In this document: positions 48,735-59,364 of the stretch, piece by piece | Numbering within the stretch: the stretch's first letter is position 1 | Layout: every line of letters starts with the position of its first letter | NCBI GenBank assembly: GCA_902800015.1 | Contig: CADCCU010000001.1 | Coordinates: 56,830 to 120,829, forward strand | Source: an uncultured Ureaplasma sp. | GTDB lineage: Bacteria > Bacillota_I > Bacilli_A > Mycoplasmatales > Mycoplasmoidaceae | Direction: 5' to 3' | DNA: 64,000 bases | Program-made: the position numbers and the translations under genes | Notes under the pieces: generated by a model | Database searches by the model: none | What the model saw: only the letters and a program-made list of their open reading frames with translations | What the model was told of the DNA's origin: nothing

Positions 48735-49760
48735 ATGAATGAAGAAAAATTATTAGAGCAAGCCATTAAAAAAATTGAAGTTCAATTTGGAAAAGGCTAT
48801 GTTACAAAATTTAATGATAAACAAACTATTGATGTGATTCCATCAGGAAGCATTAAAATAGATAAAATTCTTGGTATAGGCGGATATCCTAAAGGCAGAA
48901 TCATTGAGATATATGGTAATGAATCTTGTGGTAAAACCACATTAGCCTTACAAGCTATCGCTTCATGTCAATCTATTGGTGGTAAATGTGCTTATTTAGA
49001 TCTAGAACATGCTTTAGATGCTAAATTTTGTATTGCTAATGGTATTGACTTATCAAAATTATTACTTGCTCAACCAGATTCTGGTGAACAAACATTTCAA
49101 TTAATTTCTGCTTTAATTAAAACTGGTATGATTGATTTAATTGTTGTTGACTCTGTCGCAGCAATTGTACCAGAAAGTGAAGTTGAAGGAAAATTCTCTG
49201 ATCAAACTATTGGTTTACAAGCAAGAATTATGTCAAAAGGATTAAGAGTAATCCAAGGTTTATTGTCAAAATACAATACCACAATTATCTTTATTAATCA
49301 AATTAGAGAAAAAGTTGGTGTATTTTATGGTAGTAATGAAATTACTACTGGTGGAAGAGCTCTTAAGTTCTATTCATCTATTAGATTAGAATTAAGACGA
49401 GCCGAATTAATTAAAAATGGTAGTGAGTGTATTGGTATTAAGACACTTGCTAAAGTTGTTAAGAATAAACTTGCTCCGCCTTTAAACAAAGCTTATATTG
49501 ATATTTATTTTGATCAAGGCATTAATCATAATGAAGAAATAATCCAATATGCAATTGACTATGAAATTATTCAAAAGAAGGGTTCTTGATATTATTTTAA
49601 TGAAGAGCGATTGGGTCAAGGCAAAGATGCAACAATTAAATTCTTATTGGACAATCCAATATTATTTGAACAAATTAAAAGTAAATGTTTAGATCGTAAA
49701 GATTTTATTATTGAACAAAATATTGATGAAACAATTAGACAATTGGAAACTGCAAAATAA
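48735..49760 (+). CDS. recA: Recombinase RecA
   Basis: Strand-exchange protein of homologous recombination (341 residues). AIKKIEVQFGKGYVTK, IPSGSIKIDKILGIGGYPKGR, Walker A YGNESCGKTTLAL, YLDLEHALD, LLAQPDSGEQT, Walker B LIVVDSVAAIVP, L1/L2 loops GLQARIMSKGLR and FINQIREKVGVFYGSNEITTGG (key parts), and GRALKFYSSIRLELRR. TGA Trp at 49587. Convergent with the kinase gene; the stop codons are 2 bases apart. Confidence 0.98.
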
Positions 49761-49761
49761 T

Positions 49762-50928
49762 TTATTTTTTAATAAAGATTATCAATATTATTGCTGACAT
49801 AACTAAAGCAACAACTAAAAAAGCAAATAATCAATAAAACCATGGTAAATTATATGGTTTAAGTTTTGATTTTTCACGTTCAATATCAAAAAAGCTTGCT
49901 TGCAATGTTCTTTTTGAATAAGGTTTAATTAATTGTGCAGTTCGAGCTTTTTCAGGATATTTAATAATATCATCTATATCATGAATAATTTCTAAAACAT
50001 TACTGTATCTAAAACATAAATCTTCTTTTTTTGAAGCAATGCATCTGAAAATAACATTTTCAAGTGCTAATGGAATTTTAGGATTATTTTTAGATAATGG
50101 TGGTAAATCATATTTTAATGGTAAGGTAATAATTGATTGCTCATTAGGATCACCAATAAATGGTTTATTACCAGTTAACATTTCATATAGAATGATACCA
50201 ATAGAATAAAAATCACATTGTTCATTAATTACTTTAAATTTTTGCTCGACTGTGCTACTTGGGCGATATGCATTATATAAATCTGGAGAAATATATGAAT
50301 AAGTTCCGTATAAAACTTTTTCATTAGTAGCAAATTTATTATTTTCTTTAGCTTCGTCTTTGCTAATTTGTGAATAAACAACAGATGAAATACCAAAATC
50401 AATAATTTTTAAATTTGATCGGTCTCTAGAAAGTAAGATATTTTCTGGTTTTAAATCACGATGAATAATCTTACCACTAAAACTATGTAAATCTTTTAAA
50501 GCAAGAAGAATTTTTTTAAACAAAAATAGTGCTTCTTGAACACTTAATAAACCTTCTTTTTCAATAACTTCACGCAGTGAATTACCACTTACATACTCCA
50601 TTAAAATTGCAATAGTTTTATCTTTTACTATTTCTTTAATGTAGTATGTTTTAACTACATTTTCACATTGTGAAATTCTTGTACATGTTATGCATTCATC
50701 ATAATATCGTGCCCAAGATTCATCGGTTGTATCTTTTGCTCGATTAATTATCTTTAATGCATAATAATTAAGACTAAATGAATTCTTTTGTGCAGTTGTA
50801 TCTTCAACAAGATAAATGATTGAATCCATTCCACCTTTACCGATTTGTTTTAAAACTTTATAGTGATCAAAAATAATGTCACCAATTTTTATATTAAATT
50901 CTTTTATTTCTTTATCTTCTTGTTCCAT
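49762..50928 (-). CDS. Eukaryotic-like Ser/Thr protein kinase, tail-anchored
   Basis: A 388-residue Hanks-type kinase. Glycine loop IGKGGMDSIIYL, ALKIINR (catalytic Lys), MEYVSGNSLREVIE, catalytic loop IIHRDLKPENILL, IIDFGISS (DFG), YGTYSYISPDLY in place of APE, and FYSIGIILYEMLTGNKPF. After a short linker, one C-terminal helix (LFAFLVVALVMSAIILIIF) ends IKK, so there is no extracellular PASTA sensor as in PrkC/PknB. The start overlaps gatB by 17 bases. No PP2C phosphatase gene lies nearby. Confidence 0.93.
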
Positions 50929-52360
50929 TATTTTTCAATTTATTTGTAATTATTTTAATTAAAACTTCGTTAGATGTTTTTGGGTTAGCTTGACCTTTTG
51001 TTTCAGCCATTAGTATACCAAGATAGTATTTTAATACTCTTTCTTTTCGATTATCATATTGTTCTAACATGTTTGGGTTCTTATCAATTATTTTATTTAA
51101 TAATTCTTCAAGAACTTTTTCATCTTTTATTTGAATAAAATTCTTTTCTTTCATGATAATATCTGGTCCTTTATTATCATCAAGCATCTCTGGAAAAATA
51201 ATTTTAGCTTGTTTACCATTAATCTCTTCAGATTTTAAAAGTGTTAATAGTTTAGTAATTAATTCAATTTGTCGATTTGTTAAATCAGTAATCTGTTTAT
51301 TTTTGTTTTTCAAGTAACTTACTAATTCAATAATTACTCATGAAATAGTTAAACCTGGATCATTAATTTTTGTGTTTACTGTAGTAAATACTTTATATAA
51401 ATCAAAATCATTTAATAGTTGTTCAATTAATTCATCTTTGATATTTAATTGTTTTAACTCTTGTTTAATTACATCAGGAGTTTTGTTTATCTTAGCAATA
51501 GTACTATTAACAAATTCATCAGTTAAATAAATGTTACCGATATTCTTCTCAGGAATGAAATTATATTGATTTTCTGAATCTTTCATTCGCATAAATTCTG
51601 TTTTATTTGTCTGTTCATTTCAACGCATAGTAGCAAACAATATTTTTTCATTCTTTAAAATTAATTCTGTTTGACGTTTAATTTCATAATTAATTGCCTT
51701 AATAACATTAGCAAATGAATTAATATTTTTAATTTCTACACGTTGACCTAGTTGTTTTGAACCGACAGGAGCAATAGAAATGTTAACATCGACTCTTAAT
51801 GAACCATCTTCCATTTTAGCATTAGAGATATCTAAGAATATTAAATTTCTTTTTAACTTTGTTAAAAATTCAACAGCATCTAAAGAACTATGAATATCTG
51901 GTTTAGTTACAATTTCAATAAGTGGCATACCAGAACGATTGTAGTCTAAATAAATTTTGCCATTATTAGTAGTTTCTTTTGCAGTATCTTCTTCTAAGTG
52001 AATTCTTTCAATACCAATAACATTACCATTATCTAATGTAATCTTTCCATTAGTACCAATAGGATGAAATTGTTGTGTGATTTGAAAACCTTTAGGTAGA
52101 TCATGATAATAATAATTCTTACGATCAAAGAACAAATGTTTATCAATATTCATATTTAAAGCATGTGCTAAAGCAATGCCTTTTTCAACTGCAGCTTTAT
52201 TAACTGTTGGTAATATTCCTGGTAATGCTAAATCCATATATGAAATATTAGTATTAGGTTTATCATTATGACAGCTTTTAGAATTAGAAAACATTTTAGA
52301 TTTAGTACTTAATACAGCATGAATTTCTAATCCAATAGTTGCAAAAAAATTATTCAACAT
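50912..52360 (-). CDS. gatB: Asp-tRNA(Asn)/Glu-tRNA(Gln) amidotransferase subunit B
   Basis: tRNA-binding and kinase subunit of GatCAB, which converts misacylated Glu-tRNA(Gln) (and possibly Asp-tRNA(Asn)) to the amide form (482 residues). IGLEIHAVLSTKSKMFS, DLALPGILPTVNKAAVEKG, FDRKNYYYHDLPKGFQITQ, ERIHLEEDTAK, LDYNRSGMPLIEIVTKPD and MEDGSLRVDVNIS are diagnostic. The C-terminal YqeY-like tail is present. The ATG overlaps the gatA stop (TAATG). Confidence 0.96.
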
Positions 52361-53796
52361 TATCGATTCACCTCTTTATTAAAATCTAATATTTCCTCAA
52401 TTCTTAAAGCTATATTCAATAGTTTTTGATCTTCATATTTTTTACAATTTAAATTTATTCCTCAAGGAAGCTTACCAACAAATGCTGTTGGTAAAGTTAT
52501 TGATGGGGTATGACAGAAATTACCTAACATTAATAAATCATCAGCAGTATTTAAGTGGTATATATGATTTTTAAATTCTTTTATTGTTGGTGCAACAGAA
52601 CTTGCACATGGTACTAAATATGAATCATATTTTTCAAAAATACTATTGACAAATTTAGCATATAATCTTGCTGCTTTTTTCGCTTTATTGAAACATTCAC
52701 GAAAATTTTCAAAACAGTCAACTAATGAGGCATAAAGAAATCGATATTTAACTTCTTTACCAAATCCTTTAGTTCGATTAATAGTTGCCATTTCTTTAAA
52801 ATCATTAGCTGACTTATTTTGGTTTGTACCGAAAGTAAGACCAGTAAAATTATGATAACAACTTAAAGCCTCTGTAAATGAAATATATCTATATGACATA
52901 TAAAGTGTTTCCATTAGTTTTCAATCAACTTTAACTTTTTCGACGATAACACCATTATCTTTTAATAATTGGATAACACGGTTGTATTCATTTAAAATAT
53001 CTGGCTCTAAGAATTGTTCTACACCTTCAAAAATAGCAATCTTAGGTTTTTCAAATGATTTTAAGTTTTCATAGTATTTATTTTCTAAGTCATAACTTGT
53101 AAAATCATTTTCATCATGTTTTAAGATGTATTGTGCAACAATAGCCACATCAGTTACATAATCAGCAATAATACCAACGTGGTCTAATGATGGAGCATAT
53201 GGATATACACCATATCTTGAAATTGCACCATATGATGGTTTATATCCAACTGTTCCTATATATGAACTTGGTTTTCTTACAGAATCACCTGTGTCTGTAC
53301 CAATAGAGAATAAACCAAAACCAGCAGCAACACTATTTACACTACCACTACTACTGCCACAACTAATTCTTGAATTATCATAATAGTTGCATACTTCACC
53401 ATAAGCAGTAGTCAAACCACTATTACCCATACCAAATTCATCCAAATTAGCTTTACCTAATAACATTGCATTTTGTTCATCTAATAATTTATAAACAGTA
53501 GCACTGTAAGGAGGAACAAAATTTCTTAAAAATTCACTACCGCCTGTGGTTCTGATATTTTTAGTAGCAATATTATCTTTTAAAGTATATGGAATAGCAT
53601 ATAACAAATTATTTTTGTTTTCATCAAGCTTTGATTGTAAAGCATCAACATCAATTAAATCCATGGTATTTGTGATAATACTGTTGGTGTGTTTAAAATT
53701 GTTAAACACTTTTTGCATTTGATCAAAAACTTCTTTAACAGAAATTTGTTTGTTAATTAATTTATCATGTAAATTTAAAATCTTAGATTTTTTCAT
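52360..53796 (-). CDS. gatA: Asp-tRNA(Asn)/Glu-tRNA(Gln) amidotransferase subunit A
   Basis: Amidase subunit that frees ammonia from glutamine (478 residues). Ser-cisSer-Lys triad regions: PYTLKDNIATK (Lys, about residue 73), SCGSSSGSVNSVAAG, and GTDTGDSVRKPSSYIG carrying the nucleophile Ser (usually GSDTGGSIR, so a Gly is Asp here). DEFGMGN and VGYKPSYGAISRYG follow. It begins inside the end of gatC (14-base overlap) and is coupled to gatB. Confidence 0.95.
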
Positions 53797-54076
53797 GGTG
53801 ATTATTAATGACTAAATAATCATTCTCCTTATTTTCTGAGCATGATAATATTGATTTCTCATCATATTCAACATATTCATCATTACGAAGTTTATTAAAA
53901 GCATTTTCTTCTTCAAGTTCTACATCTTCTAATGTATCAATATAATCCAACAAATTAGTTGAACTAATAGCAGAATTTATTTTATGTAGAACTCAATCCA
54001 TCTCATCATCATTTATGCAAAAATTAATTGATTTAGCATATTGATTAACTTGTTCTTTAGTTAATTTCTTTAACAT
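53783..54076 (-). CDS. gatC: Asp-tRNA(Asn)/Glu-tRNA(Gln) amidotransferase subunit C
   Basis: Small clamp subunit of GatCAB (97 residues). Starts MLKKLTKEQVNQYAKSINF; then MDWVLHKINSAISSTNLLDYIDT and the acidic LRNDEYVEYDEKSIL, the expected GatC layout (TGA Trp in MDWV). AGGAGT precedes the ATG at 54076. Divergent in sequence, so called partly by position; overlaps gatA by 14 bases. Confidence 0.88.
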
Positions 54077-54084
54077 TTTTACTC

Positions 54085-55260
54085 CTATTCTAAATATTGT
54101 TTTGAAATATTTTCAATACGGTCATCACTATAGTCATATTTAACAAGTCCATTTACAACTTTGTATATTGGAAATATAACAGCCAAATTAACAATAGAGA
54201 TAATTGGATAAGATAAAGTTCTAATTGCTAATCAATAATCAAATTCAAATGTTGAATATGTCACATCAAAGTATGGGACTAAGAAAACATTAGTGATGGC
54301 ACTAACAGAAAATACTAAAAAAGTTGTTTGTAAAAAATAATCAATTCATGAATTTTTATTTTTTATATTTATTACTTGATTTTCAAGGAAAGTTATTGCT
54401 TTTTTAGCTTCATTCATTTTTAAATAATGCTTAGCATACCATCTTGCTTGTTTGACAGCAGCACGTGTACCATATTTCTTAATCTGTTTAAAGTATCAAT
54501 GATTATGAGAGTCTCATAAAATGTTGTATTTTATTTTCAACATTGACAATTTTGTATTAGTTGTATTTAAAATAATAGAGATCAATCAAACGACTATTAA
54601 AACAATACCTAGAGTAGATGTTAATGTTATTGATAGTGCTGCTTTTGTAAATATAAAATCATGTGAAAAAAGTTGTACTTTGAAGTTTGGATATTGTTGA
54701 ATATAAATATAAATAATTAATAACGCAGTAATAAGTATAAGAGTAATTGAACCAAATACTGAAAATTTAAAATTATTATTTTTAAAAGCAATCGATGCTG
54801 TCTTAAATAAACCAGCAACAATACCATAAGCTAATGAAATAATAAAGAATCCTGGGTGAAACATTCCTGCTGTTAAAGCAATTGTTAATAAATCAGTAAT
54901 ACCGCCAATTAGCAAACCGATAAAAGGACCAAATAATAATCCACCAAGTTGGATTAATATACCTTCAATTAAAACACGCACTCCAGGATAACCCCTAAAA
55001 ACAACACCAAGCAATCCAGAAGTAACAAATGTCAACAACAAAATAATTGATATTGACATTGAAATCGTCATTGCTACATTAGTGATTCCTTTAATACGAA
55101 TACGAGGAACAATGTAATATCGACGATGTCAACGAACTCTATAATATATTTTCTTTGCTAAAGAAACTAAAAACACAAGACCAATAAAACAAACAAAAAA
55201 TATTGATACTTGAGTTTCTGTCAATAAAGGTTGAGCTGATACATCTGTCAATGGCAACAT
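54085..55260 (-). CDS. ECF transporter S component-like membrane protein
   Basis: A 391-residue membrane protein. The core (about residues 60-230) has the ECF substrate-binding subunit signature: VRVLIEGILIQLGGLLFGPF, then GLLIGGITDLLTIAL, MFHPGFFIISLAYGIVAGLFK, and two or three further helices. S components capture vitamins or similar small molecules for an EcfA/A'T module; FolT-like is a guess. Typical S components have about 170-200 residues. Here an N-terminal helix with an RVRWHRRYYIVPRIRIKG basic linker and a C-terminal region with two more helices are added. Lies 8 bases before gatC. Divergent from nfo. Confidence 0.7.
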
Positions 55261-55300
55261 ATCAATTAATTATATTTATAATTATATATATCTCATAAAT

Positions 55301-56179
55301 ATGCGCATATCTAATATTTTTCTCATTGGTTCACATGTTAGTATGAAAGCTCCAGATTATTTAGTTGGAAGCATAAAAGAGGCAATTTCTTACAATGCAA
55401 ATTGCCTAATGATTTATACTGGTTCACCACAATCAACTAATCGAGTTAATATTAATGATTTAAAAATTAAAGAATTTCAAGAGATTGCTAGAAATAACAA
55501 TATTCCCTTAGATAATGTTATTGTGCATGCACAATACATTATTAACTTAGCTAATAATGACCCAATAAAGCATAATTTTGCTATTGATTTTTTAACTACT
55601 GAAGTAAAAAGATGCATGCAGATAGGAGTTAAATATTTAGTCCTACATCCAGGTAGTGCTACAAATTGTGGTATTGAAGAAGGAATTAGAAATATAGCTG
55701 ATGGTATTAATCAAATATTTAAAAAAGTTGGAAAAACTAATATTGTTATTTGCTTAGAAACTATGAGTGGTAAAGGTAATGAAATTGGTAGAAACTTTGA
55801 TCAATTAAAAAATATCATTGATCTTGTAAATTTTCAAAACAATATTGGTGTTTGTTTAGATACATGTCATATTAATGATAGCGGATATGATATTTCTAAT
55901 TTTAATGCTGTAATTAAAGAATTTGATCAAAAAATCGGATTAGATAAATTAAAAGTTATTCATTTAAATGATTCTAAAAATATTAAAGGTGCCTCAAAAG
56001 ACCGTCATGAAAATTTAGGATATGGTACAATTGGGTTTGATAATTTATTGAAAGTTGCATTTCATCCACAATTAGTTAATGTTCCTAAGATATTAGAGAC
56101 ACCATGGTATGAAAATAAACCATACTATAAACAAGAAATAGCTATGCTACGAAATAAAAAATGAGAAGACTTTAAATAA
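55301..56179 (+). CDS. nfo: Endonuclease IV (apurinic/apyrimidinic endonuclease)
   Basis: Cuts DNA at abasic sites in base excision repair (292 residues). Zinc-ligand motifs in order: GSHVSM, VHAQYIINLAN, YLVLHPGSA, CLETMSGKGNEIG, CLDTCHINDSGYD, VIHLNDSKN, GASKDRHENLGYG and ILETPW. One TGA Trp near the C-terminus (KKWEDFK). No ribosome site; a TATAAT at 55277-55282 lies 18 bases upstream. Followed by a terminator and tRNA-Thr on the other strand. Confidence 0.96.
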
Positions 56180-56182
56180 AAA

Positions 56183-56213
56183 AACGGATCAATATATTGT
56201 CCGTTTTTATTTT
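56183..56213. terminator. Intrinsic terminator after nfo
   Basis: ACGGA-CAAT and ATTG-TCCGT form a stem with T5 on the plus strand and A-runs on the other side. It may also stop the ribosomal-protein/tRNA-Thr transcript from the minus strand. Confidence 0.8.
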
Positions 56214-56214
56214 A

Positions 56215-56291
56215 TGGTGCCGTCTATTGGAATTGAACCAACAACCTACTGATTACAGGTCAGTTGCTCTGCCAGATTGAGCTAAGACGGC
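56215..56291 (-). tRNA. tRNA-Thr (anticodon TGT), C at position 33
   Basis: Acceptor GCCGTCT/AGACGGC, discriminator A and encoded CCA. D-arm GCTC/GAGC, anticodon stem ACTGA/TCAGT with loop CCTGTAA, T-arm GTTGG/CCAAT with TTCAATT. The anticodon TGT reads ACA-family Thr codons. Position 33, almost always T, is C here. Located downstream of rpmB. Confidence 0.92.
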
Positions 56292-56338
56292 ATAAACACC
56301 TTAATTATTTTATATTAATAATTAAGGAATATAAACTA

Positions 56339-56536
56339 TTAAGCTAATTTATTATTCTTTTTTAAAATTTTCATTGTTTTAGTTGAAACTAAAACACGTT
56401 TAGAAGAATTTTTACCTGTTTTAATTCTTGCAGGTTGCAAATTAACTTTTCATGTTCTTCGTGAGTGGTTCATTGCATGCGATCTTGAATTCCCACTCAT
56501 TTGTTTTCTACCAGTTATTTGATCTTTTCTACTCAT
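56339..56536 (-). CDS. rpmB: 50S ribosomal protein L28
   Basis: A 65-residue basic protein: MSRKDQITGRKQMSGNSRSH, NHSRRTWKVNLQPARI and KRVLVSTKTMKILKK match L28. Located after rplQ at the end of the infA-rplQ ribosomal block and before tRNA-Thr. Confidence 0.93.
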
Positions 56537-56560
56537 AGTTAAATAATTATATAAACAAAA

Positions 56561-56917
56561 TTATACAAGTTGCAATACAGCTGTTACTGTATTATCTCCA
56601 TCGCGTTCATCAAGGCGAACAACTCTTGTGTATCCGCCTTTGCGATTTTCATACTTCTTAGCAATGGTATGTGCACGCTTTACAAGTTGATCAACATCCA
56701 TTTTAGTTGTTTTTAAAAAAATACTACGCATTTTACGATCACTTGCTAAATTATTATTTTTAGCAAGAGTAATAATATCATCAACGTGTTTTTGTGTTTC
56801 TTTTGCTTTTGTCAATGTTGTTATAATTTGACCATAAGCAATTACATCGCTAACTTGTTGTCTGATAACCATTTTTCTTCAACTAGAAGTTTTACCTTTT
56901 TTATTAATAAATGACAT
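56561..56917 (-). CDS. rplQ: 50S ribosomal protein L17
   Basis: A 118-residue large-subunit protein near the exit tunnel. The start is MSFINKKGKTSSWRKMVIRQ with TGA Trp; AYGQIITTLTKAKETQKHVDDIITLAK and GGYTRVVRL(DE)RDGD are diagnostic (shown in parts). Directly downstream of rpoA, the usual order. Confidence 0.95.
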
Positions 56918-56935
56918 AAATATCTATCCTTCTAA

Positions 56936-57967
56936 TTAAATTTCTTGAGCGTCTTCAGATTCATTTTCATTAGATGAATCTTCGCTTTCTTCTTTAAAAG
57001 TTAAACCATATTCAAGAAGTTTCTTTTGAATTTCACGAAGTGATTTTCTTCCTAAATTCTTAATTTTTTCAACTTCTGAACGTGGTTTGTCAATCAATTG
57101 TTGAACAGTTTGAATACCAGCACGTTTTAAGCAATTGAATGAACGAACAGATAGGTTCATATCTTCAATTGAAGTTGAAGCGGTTTTAACTTCTTGTTTT
57201 TGTTTTTCTTCAGCCATCAATTTAATTTCATTAATTTTTTCATTGATATTAATGATTGGTTGTAAATGTTCAGACAATACTTTAGCAGCATAAGCTACTG
57301 ATTCTGCTGGTGAAATTGCACCATTAGTACTTAACTCAATAGTTAATTCATCACCAACCTCATGTTTTGAAATCTTTGTTTCATTAACTGTGTAATTAAC
57401 TGAAATAATTGGTGAAAAATTTGAGTCAGTAGCAATAATTGATAATGCATTAACTTTTTCATGGTTTACATCAAAAGTTGTAAATCCGTAACCTCTAGTT
57501 GCATAGATTTTTAAATCTAGCTTAGAAGATGCAGTAGTTAATTCACAAATATATAAATCTTTGTTGATAATTTCAAATCCAGGTGGAACTTCAATATCAG
57601 CAGCTGTAATTACTTTTTGACCTGATGCATTAATTGACATAACTGGTCATTGTTCGATATGAGTATTATCTAAATCTTCATCACTAAAAGCTTCATCATC
57701 AATTTTAATGAATAAACCTTTTAGGTTTAAAATAATTTGGGTAACATCCTCTTTAATACCTTTTAATGCTTGAAACTCATGTGTTGCGTCATTAATCTTA
57801 ATTGCAAAGATAGAAGCTCCAGGAATATCAAATAATAATGTTCTACGTAAAGCATTACCTAATGTATTTCCCATTCCTTTTTCTAATGGTGAAATAGTGA
57901 ATTTTGCTTGTTGTGGATTTTTTTCGTCAATTTTTGGAACGATGTTGTATTTTAAAAACTTTTTCAT
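56936..57967 (-). CDS. rpoA: RNA polymerase subunit alpha
   Basis: Scaffold subunit of RNA polymerase (343 residues). Alpha-NTD: FTISPLEKGMGNTLGNALRR, LLFDIPGASIFAIKI, HEFQALKGIKEDVTQIILNL, then VSYAAKVLSEHLQPI-type dimer region. A linker of about 30 residues precedes the alpha-CTD: SVRSFNCLKRAGIQTVQQLI and IKNLGRKSLREIQKKL. A Glu/Ser-rich acidic tail ends the protein. TGA Trp at 57647. Between rpsK and rplQ as in most bacteria. Confidence 0.97.
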
Positions 57968-57988
57968 ATTTATTTTCTCCTTATGATA

Positions 57989-58402
57989 TTAACGAGGTTT
58001 TTTAGGTGGATGACAACCATTATGTGGTAATGGTGTTACATCATTAAGTTCAGTAATTTTCAAACCAGCAGCTGCTAATGAACGAATTGCTGTTTCTTTT
58101 CCTTGTCCAGTACCGTTTACATAAACCTTAACTGTCTTTAAACCTAATAACATTGCAGCTTTAGCTGCTTCTGTTGCTGCTAATCCTGCAGCATAAGGAG
58201 TTGACTTCTTTGAACCCTTATATCCAATTGCTCCTGCCGATGATCAAGTGATTACATTTCCATTCAAATCAGTGATTGATACGATTGTATTATTAACTGT
58301 TGAATGGATGTGTGCAGCGCCATTAATGTCAGCAACTTTACGTTTCTTTCTGGCTTTAGCTTTTGACACTTTAGCTTCAGATTTTGCTTTTTGTTCTGCC
58401 AT
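57989..58402 (-). CDS. rpsK: 30S ribosomal protein S11
   Basis: A 137-residue small-subunit platform protein. A basic N-terminus ([20 protein letters not shown]) leads to [21 protein letters not shown] (in parts), [36 protein letters not shown] and [10 protein letters not shown]. Between rpsM and rpoA. Confidence 0.96.
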
Positions 58403-58417
58403 AAACTAACTCTCCTA

Positions 58418-58792
58418 TTATTTAGATTCAACTTTCTTGTTAGCAATTGTTTTACGTGGGCCTTTACGTGTACGAGCATTTGATTTTGTTCTTTGGCCTC
58501 TTACAGGTAAGCCTTTACGATGGCGAATGCCTTTATAACAATTGATTTCTTGAAGTCTTTTAATATCCATAGCAACATCACGACGTAGGTCACCTTCAAG
58601 TGTATATTTAATACCTACTTCACGAATTGCAGCTAATTCATTTTGATCTAAGTCGCTAGTTCTCTTTTCAGGATCTACTTTTGCCTTAGAGCATATTTCA
58701 AGGGCACGAGAATCACCAATCCCATAAATGTAGGTTAGTGATACTTTAATTTTCTTTCCGTTTGGAATATCTACACCTAGTATACGAGCCAT
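58418..58792 (-). CDS. rpsM: 30S ribosomal protein S13
   Basis: A 124-residue head protein contacting P-site t[57 protein letters not shown] and [16 protein letters not shown] are diagnostic. Follows rpmJ and precedes rpsK. Confidence 0.97.
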   Translation of the reverse strand: MARILGVDIPNGKKIKVSLTYIYGIGDSRALEICSKAKVDPEKRTSDLDQNELAAIREVGIKYTLEGDLRRDVAMDIKRLQEINCYKGIRHRKGLPVRGQRTKSNARTRKGPRKTIANKKVESK

Positions 58793-58801
58793 AATTCTCT
58801 A

Positions 58802-58915
58802 TTATCCTTGACGTTGTTTGTGCTTAGGGTTTTTACAAATAACCATAACCACACCATTTCTTTTTATAACTTTACAATCTTTACAGATTGGTTTTACTGA
58901 TGATCTTACTTTCAT
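58802..58915 (-). CDS. rpmJ: 50S ribosomal protein L36
   Basis: A 37-residue zinc protein. [20 protein letters not shown] and [13 protein letters not shown] give the C-x2-C...C-x4-H zinc ligands, so this is the zinc-binding form. Between infA and rpsM. Confidence 0.95.
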   Translation of the reverse strand: MKVRSSVKPICKDCKVIKRNGVVMVICKNPKHKQRQG

Positions 58916-58936
58916 ATTTTTTATTTAACAATAAGA

Positions 58937-59152
58937 CTATTTATTACGATATGTTATTCTTCCACATGTTAAGTCATAAGGACTCAACTCAACTGTTACA
59001 GTATCACCTTGTAAAATCTGAATTTTGTGAAGACGCATTTTACCAGATACGTGGGCGGTAATTTCGACATTATTTTCTAATCTTACCTTATGAGTATTGC
59101 TATTGATTGTTTCAGTAACTACTCCGTGCATTTGAATGTTATCGTTTGCCAT
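58937..59152 (-). CDS. infA: Translation initiation factor IF-1
   Basis: A 71-residue S1/OB-fold factor blocking the ribosomal A site during initiation. [55 protein letters not shown] and TYRNK match IF-1. It is the first gene of the block; a possible ribosome site (AAGGAGAG) lies about 19 bases before the ATG, unusually far. The map-adk-secY genes that often precede infA are absent here. The 212-base gap upstream holds the terminator of the next gene and a TATATAA-type promoter region. Confidence 0.95.
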   Translation of the reverse strand: MANDNIQMHGVVTETINSNTHKVRLENNVEITAHVSGKMRLHKIQILQGDTVTVELSPYDLTCGRITYRNK

Positions 59153-59307
59153 ATATTGTTAAGTTTGTTTTTTCTCTCCTTTTTGCAATATGCATTACTT
59201 ATTTTAGCAATTATTTATATTTTTTTAAATATTTATATAAGAATAATCAAAAATCAACACAAGATAACAAAAATGTTCCGGGTATTTATAAAATGGTTAT
59301 TAAAACA

Positions 59308-59337
59308 AAAAAATAACTAATTAATAGTTATTTTTTC
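59308..59337 (-). terminator. Intrinsic terminator of the second LRR lipoprotein gene
   Basis: On the minus strand AAAAAATAACTA and TTAGTTATTTTTT pair around a short loop with a T-rich tail, 28 bases after the stop at 59365. Confidence 0.75.
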
Positions 59338-59364
59338 ATTTATATAGGTTAATAATAATTTTAA

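Noticed and set aside
59090..59320. 76-residue hydrophobic plus-strand frame across the infA upstream gap
   Set aside because: It starts inside antisense infA and follows AT-rich non-coding sequence. No ribosome site, and translation looks like random AT-rich peptide.
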